Shown: positions 12,500-24,900 of the stretch, piece after piece
Layout of the letters: each line of letters starts with the position of its first letter
How positions within the stretch are numbered: the first letter of the stretch is position 1
NCBI RefSeq assembly: GCF_014356525.2
Contig: NC_052504.1
Coordinates: forward strand, 65,505,114-65,569,113
Direction of reading: 5' to 3'
Source of the DNA: Nilaparvata lugens
Taxonomy: Eukaryota; Arthropoda; Insecta; Hemiptera; Delphacidae
DNA: 64,000 nucleotides
Made by a program: the position numbers and the translations under genes
Notes under the pieces: generated by a model
Told to the model about the DNA's origin: nothing
What the model saw: the letters and a program-made list of their open reading frames with translations, nothing else
Databases searched by the model: none

Positions 12500-13250
12500 C
12501 TTTTAGAGCACCAATGACGTCACACCGACCAGCAGGTTTGGATTTGTTACTGCGCATTGTTTCGTGGAATACCACCTTGTATTCTAGGTACATTGGTGCT
12601 GAACAGCTCATCATCCCCACCAAACGCCTTCTAATCAGTGCGGCAAGATCATCAATTATTGTTGTCGAGTTATATACCCAGAAACATGGCCGCCTCACTT
12701 GAATCTCCTCCCGCCAAATTCTAGTTACGTAGCGTTATTCGTTTTTCAAGCAAAATTCAAAAATAGTTCAGCATTTACCGACGAAGAATGATTCAATTTC
12801 ACGCAGGAAACGTTATGAGTGATGATGTGCGTGAATGGTGTCAGAAAATTGAAATCGTCAATGAGTTGCGGAATCGGTGTGATGCATAAGTTAACAACTC
12901 GGCCTCACACTGCTGGTGCAACCAAACGCCTTCTCCAGCAAATCAAATGAGATAATAATTTCGATCACTCACCATACAAACCAGGATTGGCCGCTAGCAC
13001 CTTTTCCCCAAACTCAAGACATGACTTCATGACAAGGCAGAGCTTCCAAACTAACGAGGAGCTCCCAAAACAACATCATAGCACACTTGAATTCATTTAG
13101 CGGCAGCATTTTATGTAGATGGTTTTGGTAGGCTGATTCTCTGGTATGACAAATGACTCAACCTTCATGGCAATTATGTTGAAAACTAATCATAAGTTTC
13201 AGTAACTTACAGTGGAAAAATGATTTAGTCTCTCATTTATGGCCAATCGG
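12500..13250 (+). mobile_element. Internally deleted mariner-type element (copy 1)
   Basis: Shares long collinear similarity with 62338-63066. It holds a dead transposase in pieces: DVREWCQKIEIVNE (N-terminal VRxWC region), then directly RPHTAGATKRLLQQIK and a stop (the DNARPHTA motif with the second Asp lost), DHSPYKPGLAAS (HSPYSPDLAPS region, Asp lost), and the C-terminus ending GNYVEN stop at 13188. The catalytic middle is deleted. The right end carries ATCGGAGGTAGG near 13245; the left end is unclear. Confidence 0.7.
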
Positions 13251-13577
13251 AGGTAGGAAAAAATGCCCAGCCGTGTGGCTACCGCACTCATTACTATTAT
13301 AGCTACTCATCACTATACTAAAGCTTAAACCGTCTATCAATGTATCAAATAGGAATCTACTACCTTCTTTTCTGTTGTTTTGCAAAGTGTGTAATAGTGT
13401 TGAAAATCGACAATAACAAATAATCATGAATTATATTTGCGCTCAGATTGGAATTCTTTGTTTTACAGATTCGCAAATAAAATACTTCCATATTCTTCGT
13501 CCCAAAGATTTGGGACTATTTCAAAAGCATTATAGCTAAAAAGTCGATATTGGCTGAGTCAATTGAAAATCAGAGTC

Positions 13578-13935
13578 ACTGAAATCATGTGTCAGCGCAT
13601 GAAGGACTGTCTGTGTGATAGCTTCCAAATAGCTTCAGCTGATTTCATGAATGGGAAAACTGTAGTAATTTTATGCAATGAATCCTTCAGCTGATTAAAT
13701 GATAAATCCCAACACCAATTTCTTTCTTATGCACTTTCAATGTTACTTCTTTCCTGAAAAAGGACGAAGGAGTGAATCAATTTTGTTGTCCAATAAACTT
13801 GACCTGTAAAAAGGTTTGAAGAAAACGTGTTCAAAATTTGAAGCTGATTGATCAATTTATTATTAAGTTATTGTAGAACATACAAACGAATGAACAACGA
13901 CTTTGGCCTTCGGTAAGTCAAAAGTGAGAACTCAC
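13578..13935. repeat. Interspersed repeat
   Basis: Left part matches 4110-4300 directly; right part (from about 13735) matches 7801-7985 inverted. This is the longest copy of the family in the window. Confidence 0.7.
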
Positions 13936-14052
13936 TTGGAAGTAAAATGTCTTGCCTATAATTGTATAGAACTTGCCCGACATGAGGTGGACGATGCGCA
14001 TGTGGATGATAGTTTGTATAGAATGGGTTGAGACTTGGCTTTCCACCCAAAC

Positions 14053-14506
14053 AAATGACAGCGTTGTCAAACTGTGAAAAACTGTAACGTTCTCAAATTT
14101 CTAATATAACCAAACAATTGTTCGTAGAATATCATCCCCGATATTCCAGTAGCGCTGGAAGGGTTGAAGAATAAAAAAAGAAAATTCAATTGTTTTGATA
14201 AAATTCAAAACATCGAGAAAATAATTATTTTCTTCGTCTTAATATCGCTTCTCTCAAAATCATGGGGTGTCGTACTGGGTATATTTTACATTAAAATAAC
14301 AGGGAGAATGTCTCCTTTCTATTGGTGTATGGATCATTCTCCTCACCATGCTAAAAACTTTTATTTTTCCATTTGCAAAAATTAGTCAGAAGAACGTTTT
14401 TTGGCCTACTGGAATATCGAGGATGATATATTATACGAACAATTCTGTGATTGAATTAGAAATTTGAGAAAGTTGCAAGTTTTCAAATTTGGCAACGCTG
14501 TAATTT
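14053..14506. mobile_element. 454-bp foldback MITE
   Basis: Left arm AAATGACAGCGTTGTCAAAC through GATATTCCAGTAG (to about 14155) pairs with the right arm CTACTGGAATATCGAGGATG through GGCAACGCTGTAATTT. Core about 14160-14405 has a 73-codon frame of no recognisable kind. Confidence 0.85.
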
Positions 14507-14626
14507 CTTCGGATAGAGGGCCAAGTCTCAAATTATATTATACAGACTTTAGTGTATTATTTATAAACTTTCTTTATTTGTCATTTTTCCCATAAGTGAC
14601 ATAAAACTGTTAAATTTATCTCTGTT

Positions 14627-15017
14627 CTATAGTGAGTTCCACGTTATAATAGCAGTATTTGATTTACATTGGTTTTGCTATCCTTGTCTATCATTAGACA
14701 AAGCAGATAGCGCTATCTTCCTTAGCACCGCGACGTTTCCACTTCGTTTTTCAACAATAATGTACAAATATAATTGATGAAGAGAATATTCAGTCTCAAT
14801 TATGAAAATTCATTATTTAGTAATTGGAAAATATATTTCATTGTAAAATATATTTTATTGTTGAATAGAATATAATTCATTATTTTAAACAAGAATGAAC
14901 AGTTACAGATATACCGATACTAACTATCCTCCATATAGAAGGCAGTGGCAAGGCAGAGAATCGGCAATGCTGTTCTTCTATCTTTATCCACTGCCATTAT
15001 AACGTGAACCTCACTAT
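14627..15017. mobile_element. Foldback MITE with CTATAGTGAG ends
   Basis: Ends CTATAGTGAGTTCCACGTTA and, inverted, ATAGTGAGGTTCACGTTATA; TA-flanked. Same family as 47690-48060. The TA target suggests a Tc1/mariner mover. Confidence 0.8.
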
Positions 15018-15197
15018 GAAAAAATTGGAAGATATCCAATCTATTTAAATCATATTCAGGAAAACCAATGCAATTGTGTATATCCATATCAAAACCATAG
15101 TATAACAGTAGTTTTCTGTTCGAAATCCACAATAAAAATAAATAATTTAAATTTGAAAAGAAATTAAAGCACTGAATCTCACTTACGATATTAATAC

Positions 15198-15203
15198 TTT
15201 ATT
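15198..15203 (-). terminator. Candidate poly(A) signal of the transporter
   Basis: AATAAA on the minus strand (tttatt on plus), about 150 bp after the stop codon. Another AATAAA at 15335-15340 lies only 14 bp past the stop and is a less likely site. Confidence 0.4.
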
Positions 15204-15353
15204 TGTACACAGGGAAGTCTATACACTATTCTCTTCATCTTATGTGATAATTTAAAAATATGGTACAAATTATTCATCTATCACTAGGCTATCAATACAG
15301 TATTGATAGAATCACACAGTATCACACAGGAACATTTATTTTAAAGTTCTGGC

Positions 15354-15941
15354 TCAAAATTTTGCAGGTTTCTGTCCATTCTCCATTCTATCCTCAGGTG
15401 TCATTTGAGGTGTTGCTCCTAGCTCCTTTTGGATTTCCTCCATAGACTTTCCCTTGGTCTCAGGTACCAGATTCAGAACAAAGAATGTTCCAGCTATGGA
15501 AATTCCAGAGAAAATCCAGAAAGTTCCATACGATCCAAACTTCGATTGCAAATCACCGAAGAATTTTGTAACCATGAATACAGAGAACCAGTTGAAAAAG
15601 CAGGCTATCGAGCATGCTGGTCCCTTGATCTGTGGAGGGAATATCTCTGACATGAACATCCACGGAATTGGTCCAAATCCCAACGAGAATACAATAATGA
15701 AAATTGACAAACTGACAATCGGAACCGACCCGATCGTTTTTGCGAAATCTGGAGTTTTCTCGAGTAATAAAAAGTAAACACCGAGAATCGCAGTGCAAAT
15801 AGCCATGATTGATGCGGAGATTAGAAGCAGTGGTCTTCTGCCGGCACGGTCGATCGCCAGCGTAGCAACCCATGTCATCACAACCATAATCAGACCAACT
15901 ATAATTGTTTGCAGACTTGGACTCATCGAACTGCCAGCAGC
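15354..15941 (-). CDS. Tret1-like: Transporter exon 6 (TM8-TM12 and C-terminus, terminal exon)
   Basis: 588 bp including the TGA stop (15356-15354), after acceptor TTTTGACAG (exon starts 15941). It encodes 195 residues from [17 protein letters not shown] to GQKPAKF. In order: TM8, the DRAGRRPLL loop, TM9, TM10 with [18 protein letters not shown] (the GPxPWxxxxEIFP motif), TM11 ([15 protein letters not shown]), TM12, and [17 protein letters not shown], the family's C-terminal PETKG signature. It ends in a short polar tail. This is the longest uninterrupted coding stretch of the gene. Confidence 0.93.
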   Translation of the reverse strand, partial: AAGSSMSPSLQTIIVGLIMVVMTWVATLAIDRAGRRPLLLISASIMAICTAILGVYFLLLEKTPDFAKTIGSVPIVSLSIFIIVFSLGFGPIPWMFMSEIFPPQIKGPACSIACFFNWFSVFMVTKFFGDLQSKFGSYGTFWIFSGISIAGTFFVLNLVPETKGKSMEEIQKELGATPQMTPEDRMENGQKPAKF

Positions 15942-18900
15942 CTGTCAAAATTATACAAATAGCATTAATACCAAATACTAAGATCAATTATCACATGTCG
16001 TTTGCGAGACTCCATTGTTGCATCTTTCAGATTATTTAGCTTATACTATATATAAATAAAGTATTAAGAATATAAGGTAAATAAGAGTAATGTATTTTGA
16101 ACATAGTCACATTTAGAAACTGAAAACTGAATACTAATACTGTTTTTATCAGTGAGAATAGCTTATTCCTTGTCTAAGAGCCATAACAAACTAAAATTTG
16201 AATACCTACTAATAATCAATCCTAATAGATTTTTTTTAATCAGTGAGAATAGCTTATTCCTTGTCTAAGAGTCACACTGACATCCAAAGTGCTCGAAATG
16301 TTCCACTTAACCATAATACAATAATAAAAACCGTATTCTATTTAAAAATTGTAAAGAATGAATGGTGAATCCAACTCCAGAAGAGCAAAGGAATTGGGTG
16401 ATTACCTTATTTCCGGTTGAGTTTATAACAAAAATATAATTTCTACTGCATTATAGTAGGACCTTATATTATAGTAGCTACCTTTCAAGATACTCATCAT
16501 CATTCAAGCCTCAAGGTAATGATTAATTACTTTTAATATTCAATATTTCCATATTTTTATTATTTCTTAATGATACAACATTCAGAAATTATCTATCATA
16601 TTCAAATAACGTTGTCAATGAACATTATTTACTTTATGTGGACTCAATATTTTTGTTACCGCTATTAGATAACCAGCCTAGTACTAGTATACTGTAATGA
16701 AAATTATGACCAAAACTTATTTTCATTTAATAACATCGTTATTCCCTTGAATTTTCATTAGTATTGTTGATTCAATCTCTGAGTAGAAATGGACTGATAT
16801 TTTGCTTGATAATAATTGATATTATGTCACTCAGAAGAGGAGATATTATTATTCCAGAATATGAAAAAATGTTCCCAACTGAGATGGTTATACAACTTCA
16901 TCGTCAAGAGTGCTTTAAGTTATCAACTTTGAAATGTGTTGTTAAGGGGGAAAGAATTAATGAAGTTGAAATTAGTTCAGGAGAGAGATTAATCCAAGAA
17001 AGGGAGGATCACGGATGAAACATTAACATTTCAGATTCTTTATAACAGAAGCTCTATCAATTCCATATCCAATTGACAGCTCATGTATAATTAAATCTCA
17101 GAGTATCCTGTTTTCTAACAGTTCTATTATATAACAAGATTCAGGGCTTTATTCACTGATTATATCAAATTATCAATAAATAAACTAGCACTAAAATAGA
17201 AAAATTTTCAAATTATCTACCATTTATTAATGTGAACTAATCAAGAGCACTCAAGATCACTAAAGAATAATTCGATAGTACCGTAGTCCTTCGCTTCTAT
17301 AGCCTTTAAGCTACTTTTATTCCATGAACATTTCGCCAATATTAATATTACTGTAATATACATTATACTATAATGCATTTAGGCTAAATGAGGTTTTCCA
17401 CTAGTAAAAATATATTCTTCATTTGATAATTATAATAGTAGAATATTTTATAAAAGATTATTGTGTGAAATATTTCATAAATTAATATTTTAATAATTCA
17501 CTATTCCAATAGTTCACGGCACCAAAGGTTCGAAATCCTCCAGCGGTCTTTTGATGCAGCTGCAGGTCTCCAATTGCATAAAAAATACAGGAAAGTCTTT
17601 TGAAAACTTCAGTTAATCATATCATGATGGAGTGAATGAGATAAAATTTTACACTTTCCAAACATTCTTTTAATGCTCTACATAAGAGAAACACCTCAAT
17701 TCTCACTATTAATCGAAAATAATAAAATAAAACACCGATCAAATATTGTAGGTAGTGATTGATAGTTCGATTTAGCCTTATATTGTTATTGATAAAAATT
17801 ATAATGTAACGGTAGTTTACCACATACCTTAAAAATACTTTCGGCGTAGAATATGACAGCATTGACTCCACTGAACTGTTGGAAGAACATGACACCGAGT
17901 CCAACCACTAGACCGCGTTTAGCTGGTGTTGTCACAAACGCTTGGGTGAAAGGTACACGCTCTGCTTCCATCTAATAACAATACAAATCAAAAATTAATA
18001 TTAATGGATTAAACTGTAATTTCTACTGGTATTACAAAGTATATTAAATAGTTTATCATATTGTTTAGTGATTATGGTATTCTATATTTCTCGATCCCGT
18101 AATAATGATAAAAATAGCCTAATAATAATAACAAGGTTCACCTGTGCCATAAAATTTATTCTAATTCATCAACCAAAAGCTCGTTAGTAATAAGTTAGTT
18201 TTTTATCAAGCCAGAACACTGCAATGATTGGGTTGCATGCAAGCCACGTTTTCCTAAAAGCTGTATCCTGACAGTTTCAAATGTTATCAACAATTCGAAG
18301 TGAGTAATTCGAAGATTCCTCAAGACAGGCTACAAAGAACACATCAACTACACAAGAAACTGTAAAAATATAATAAACCAAGATATACGGTATATATATT
18401 TGAAAATTGGAAAAATAAAAGTTTTCAATCGCCAGTAGTCTCTTACACATTTTTCAATTCCCTACCATCACAAAGCCTTTGTGATGAAGGATACATGCTC
18501 CATTTTTGTCCTGTTTCATTGAGTGGAAGAGTTTAAATAGCTTCGAACTACAACACAATAATAATCATCTATCCTGTAATAGTGGCATTCTATTCCAAAG
18601 TACAGTAAAGTCCATTTATGTTATTTGTTATTAGTACGAGTAAACTATTTATTAAATGAGTCCTATTTTCATGAGTGGTTATTCTATTAAACATTTTTCG
18701 TGAATTTTGACTCAGCTGTGTTCATGTACGAATAACCTAAAAGTGAATTAAAAGTGTGAGTGAATCTAAAATATGTAACTGTATATTAAACTAGCCATTT
18801 AAAACACAAAACTTGAACTATATGATGTTCTGACATAGGAATCTGTCAACTGATGATTCAGGAGTCTAAACAATGATATTTTGGGCACCACTGTTTTTGA

Positions 18901-21900
18901 TCCAATTGATAGTGGGAAATATAAATGTAAATAGCCTCAGTGGCATAACAGCCGGCCCGCAATGCAGAGGGGCTCGAGAGTCAGTGGGACCCGCGAACCG
19001 CTGAGCTGGAAATGATAGAGGAAACTTACGAGAATTTGGCCTGCAAGACAAGTGGCTGATCTAGGATTGTTCTATTGAGAATTAGGCCTATTCTATTGCT
19101 TACAGTGTCCCAGATGTATGCTCAGCATATATTTTGTTTTAAACTATACCAGTAACGGTAGCTTCTGCTGAAAGATCATTCTCAAAATAAAAATTTATTA
19201 ACAATATTGCCTTGGAAGTGTCATGTCACAAGAAAGAGGGCTTAGCTTATAGGTGGGCTTTAATAGGCTCAGCTTATCAAGTATTGAAATTGAAGTGGTT
19301 AGAGAAGTTGATTTGAAAGAGACCATCCAAGCATTTGCTTCTCAGAGCTCAGTACAGTAAGATCAGCAAAATTCAAGTAAAGACGTAATAATTATTTGAG
19401 TCATTTTATTCTATATTTTTGTCTAGTTCTACAATAGTTTTGTCCCAATCTCAATTTTTCCTTGATTAAAATATTTTTATGCTCTACTGAATGTTTGATA
19501 TTCTACCTAAAGATTCGTAGTGAACGAATGTTCTGTATTTGTAATGTAGGTCAACAATTGAAATTTATGCAAAAATTATAAAAAATCCAATATTTCAGTG
19601 TGTGGTTACTGTACAAAAACCTTCAAATTATATCTCCCTTTGGTGTACAAGTTTTAGAATTAATTACTATATAACAGTTTAAAAAAAACTAAGTAATCCG
19701 AAAAAATGGAGGGATTTCAAACTAGCAAGTTATAATTCATTGATCGTTGGATGTGACATAAGCTTCAATTGACAAAATACGAAGACTTTTTTTACCGTAT
19801 ATAAAACAATCCAATACACATTAAAACAACGTACATCATTTGTCAAAGTAGTAAAAAAATCTCAAAATGCAAATCATTTTGGGGGGCCGAAAATATGTTT
19901 GCGTGGCCCGGAAAAAACTGTTACGCCACTGAATAGCCTATAATACAAATTTAAAAAATATCATTCAATGCCTAGACAGTTCATGTTCTGTAATTGAGTA
20001 CCTATAATTCAGTATTAAATTCCGATCTTTGAAAAATGATTAATTCATGAGAGAGTCCTTATTGACTATGGATATTGTGGCGTGATTTTAGTAGAAATTA
20101 GTAGCCTAGTTGAAGAATCAACTAATTATTCATCAACGAATGAACTTATCATTAACTGTTCATAATTCTAGCGAAAAGAATACTGTGGTTGACATACGGT
20201 AGGCCTATACAGTGATATTTTTGTTAAATAATAGTACCTCGAAATTGTAGTGATAATAATGAGCAATAGCATGGATTTTATACTCATGGTTTAACTATTC
20301 TAACCCTCATAAAATGGGTTGATGACGTCATTGAAATGTCCTTAAATTGTAATTGATCAACACATCAATAATGTGGGTCATTAATAGAGCAGTCCATCGT
20401 CTATAATAATTTTAATATTAAATTCATAAACATTTATTGCGATATGGATCATTAAACATTTGAAATGACATAAGATTATGCCTATACTACATTCTCATCC
20501 ATTATAACTTCAACAGTTTAGTAGAATAGCCTAATTCTTTATTTTTATACTACTGTAACTGATTCTAGAATTTTGTTTCCTATATTCATGATAAATCACT
20601 TATAAAACCAACTCTATAGAATCTGAGGAAGAATAAGAGTTGATATAATATTCTATAAAATTTAGGATATTGGATTGGATGTCAATTATTATTGTTTTAA
20701 TCTTCCATTTATATATTTTTGTGAGATTTTGGGTGACAATTTAATCATCTAGTGGAAACATAATGAACCACAAAGAGCATAATGATTATTTATTCAATTT
20801 CAACTAGTGTATTATAAAATTCTATGCTAGGCTATACATTTTACAAAATGTTTTCAGATTACACCCATGTCTAGGTAATATCAAAGCTTGTTGGTTGAAT
20901 ATCCATTACCATATTTTATTATAAAATTTGTTATTTTAATTTTAGAATAAATCGGGTTTTTACTCTGATTAACCAGCTTCTAACACACAGTTTCATTTTG
21001 ACAATGTTTGTTTTGACCAAAATGTACGTTGGATAAGATGCTAATAGGAAAATAATCAAGAAAATGGATGAAAAAATATTAATGAGCATTATTGGGATAG
21101 AATGTATGGAGGAAATCCTCTTAGAACTTGTTGACTGTGCTAACAAAAAATAAATTGAATTGGCACGTTGCTTAAAAGTGAATATATATCAACTGGCTCG
21201 TGTTATGTACTCCAAATCTTCTCTACTCAATATTCAATCAATGAAACGATGCTAACAAGATATCCAATTTGATTTATTCATTTTCATACAGATGAGAAAC
21301 TGGGAAAATTGATTGATCAGATCAGCGCTTTTTCAGAGATGAAAATCGAGTTTCAATCCACCTTTGCATTCTATGTAGCTTTTTTGAAAGTGTCAAAAGC
21401 TCCACAACTGTTTATAAAAACATTGCAATTATCTTATTGCATGAGAAGCTTTGTTGAACACGGAAACTATTTACTCTATTGATTTTATTATTGATATTAG
21501 TTTGAACAGTTATATGATACAAGTTTTACTGCTAGGTATTATACAGAGTGAGACATATACCTATGTATGGGAACCCTTCAATAAGTTGGAGACTGTTGTA
21601 GATATAATACTGTAACTTTCAGGATAAGTTATTGGTCAAATACTCTACCTTTTGACGTACAACTGAATTTCAGCCCCTTATAATTAAGGGGGTGACTTAG
21701 GGGTTGTAACTCGAATATTTTAAATGTAAACGTGCATTGTGTGGTAGATCATTTTTAATTCCTTTCTAAAACAAGAAAAATAGCATCAATGATAATGTTC
21801 TACATGATACTTTTATCCAAAATGGCGGCTGATTGAAGTTTTAGTTTTTAAAGAAATGAGGGTTTGTATGTAACTCAAATATTTTAAATGTAATCACCCA

Positions 21901-24900
21901 TTGTGTGGTGAATCATTTTAAAGGCCTTCCCAAAACAAGAAAGATGACATCAATAAAAATGTTCTATGATAATTGTATCCAAAATGGCGGCTGATTGAAC
22001 TTTATCTAGCATTTCTCTAAAAACTAAAACTTCAATCAGCTGCCATTTTGGCTACAAGTATCACAGACCATTATTATTGATGTCATCTTTCTTGTTTCAG
22101 AAAGCCATTTAAAATTATGTACCACACAATGAGTGTTTACATTTAAAATAATTGAGTTACAACCCCTCATTTCCATAAAAAATAAAACTTCAATCAGCGG
22201 CCATTTTGTATACAAGCATCATAGAACTTTTTTAATGAGTCCATCTTTCTTTTTTTAAGAAGGCCTTTGAAATTATGTACCACACAATGGGTGTAATTTG
22301 AAATATTCGAGTCAACCCCTAAGTCGCCGCCTTATGAGGGGTTTAAGTTCTGTTGTACGTCAAAAGGTAGGGTATTCGACCAATAACTTAAACTGAAAGT
22401 AACTGTATTATATCTAAAACAGTCTTCAACTTAATAAAGGGTTCCCATACATATGACTCACTTTTGTATAATGATAGCATTCTATTCTCTTACTCCCTAG
22501 TTAATTCAGTGAAATTTCAATTGTACGGTAATTATTGAATGATTGGATATGTGACAGTGACGAGAATAATGCATTTATTAATAGAACATGAAACATATCA
22601 TCATATTATTCATGCAAAATCATCATTTTCCTAAAAACTTTATAGATTATCAATTCAAAGCCTTACAAGGAAATCATAAGTTACAATGTTAAAAAGTTAT
22701 GAATAAATAGCCTCTGCTATGTTATTATTCACTGGTTCGAGTATTAAATAAATAATTCATCCTTGCAGTTTGTAACTGATGTGATACAAGCTGATTGCAG
22801 ATAATCGGAGAATTGCCATGAATTTAGGACATTCACATTGCGAATTCTGCTGGCATTTTATCATACAATTCATAGTCTACGTAATGGTCCTTACGTGTCA
22901 TCTTATAATCATTAGGGTTCTTCCTATAAGAGCCGACAATTCACAAACACAGAAATTTATTGCTGTAGCGTGAGAACAGTGTTTGAGATCAAGCTTATAC
23001 AATGTGGAGGCTGAGCAATTATTTACGTATTCGTATATTATGGTTTTCTGAATCTGCCTGATGCAGTTCAACAGTCATATTGCAAGATCTTCCTTTGACA
23101 ATTCTAGCTTCTATCATGATATTTTCACACACATAGCTTGTAATGTAAGTTCAAATTATTTTTCCTCTCATCGATTTGCATAATGTAAACCTTCAACATT
23201 AAACTATTGTCATTCTTGAATAGAAATTATTCAGCAAGTTATAGAATGTTTTAATAATTATTACCGAGATCTATAAATTAATCTTTCTCAATTTATTATG
23301 TTTGGAATTTTTTATAAGAAAGTGGAATTGTTATAAGCTAATGTAGTCCTATTGACTCACCTGATCCAAATTTGCTTTCAAAAGCATAAGCTCGGGTTCA
23401 ACATCATAATGGCTGCCACGGAACCACTGCAAAGCTTTCCTTGCCTCATCAACCCTGAACTTTTTCAAGTAGTAGGTCGGAGTCTCGGGGATGATCAACA
23501 TAGCCAGGGCCAACACAACCGGTATGCAACCACACACCATTGTCATCCAGAAGATGGGTAGCTGAAACACATTTCTCATATAAGAACTTATTACTTCCCG
23601 GTCTTGTCCATTCTAATCTATTCGAGTTGAATAGAACACAGAGACACAAATTCAAGACAATACAGAGACTCAAACTGGGTCGACTCAGATTGAGTAATAC
23701 CGGTAGCTGTAGGTATATATAATTTATTTTAACCGGTACTCAGTTTCTGATGAGGAGGCTTTGGATACAAAGGAAATAACATTCTCTCCAATTATCTTTC
23801 ATTGGAGACATATACCTAATGTATGGGAACCTTCAATAAGTTGGAGACTGTTGTAGATATAATACTGTAACTTTCAGGATAAGTTATTGGTCAAATACTC
23901 TACCTTTTGACGTACAACTGAATTTCAGCCCCTTATAATTAAGGGGGTGACTTAGGGGTTGTAACTCGAATATTTTAAATGTAAACACGCATTGTGTGGT
24001 ACATCATTTTGAATTCCTTTTAAACAAGAAAGATGGCATCAATGATAATGTTCTATATATGATACTTTTATCCAAAATGGCAGCTGATTGAAGTTTTAGT
24101 TTTTAAAGAAATGAGGGGTTGTATGTAACTCAAATATTTTAAATGTAATCACCCATTGTGTGGTAAATGATTTTGAAGGCCTTCCCAAAACAAGAAAGAC
24201 TACCTACATCAATAAAAATTTTCTATGATAATTGTATCCAAATGGCGGCTGATTGAACTTTATCAAGCATTTCTCTAAAAACTAAAACTTCAATCAGCTG
24301 CCATTTTGGATACAAGTATCACAGACCATTATTATTTATGTCATCTTTCTTGTTTTAGAAAGCCATATAAAATGATGTACCACAAAATGCGTGTTTACAT
24401 TTAAAATATTTGAGTTACAACCCCTCATTCCCTTAAAAAATAAAACTTCAATCAGCCGCCATTTTGGATACAAGCATCATAGAACTTTTTTAATGAGTCC
24501 ATCTTTCTTTTTTTAAGAAGGCCTTTGAAATTATGTGCCACACAATGGGTGTAATTTGAAATATTCGAGTCAACCCCTAAGTCGCCGCCTTATGAGGGGT
24601 TTAAGTTCTGTTGTACGTCAAAAGGTAGGGTATTCGACCAATAACTTAAACTGAAAGTAACTGTATTATATCTAAAACAGTCTTCAACTTAATAAAGGAT
24701 TCCCATACATATGACTCACTTTTGTATAATGATAGCATTCTATTCTCTTACTCCCTAGTTAATTCAGTGAAATTTCAATTGTACGGTACCTAATTATTGA
24801 ATGATTGGATATGTGACAGTGACGAGAATAATGCATTTATTAATAGAACATGAAACATATATCATATTATTATTCATGCAAAATCATCATTTTCCTAAAA

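Noticed and set aside
12294..12698. 134-codon minus-strand frame
   Set aside because: Runs into the mariner-type element and is antisense to its remnants; no domain.
15429..15987. Plus and minus frames overlapping the terminal transporter exon
   Set aside because: Shadows of the true minus-strand exon, which carries all the family motifs.
16764..17018. 84-codon plus frame in the last transporter intron
   Set aside because: Looks mildly protein-like but lacks splice sites, conserved motifs or partner exons.
21537..24732. Two independent foldback insertions
   Set aside because: Shared flanks and the constant 2260-bp offset show one insertion later duplicated with its surroundings.
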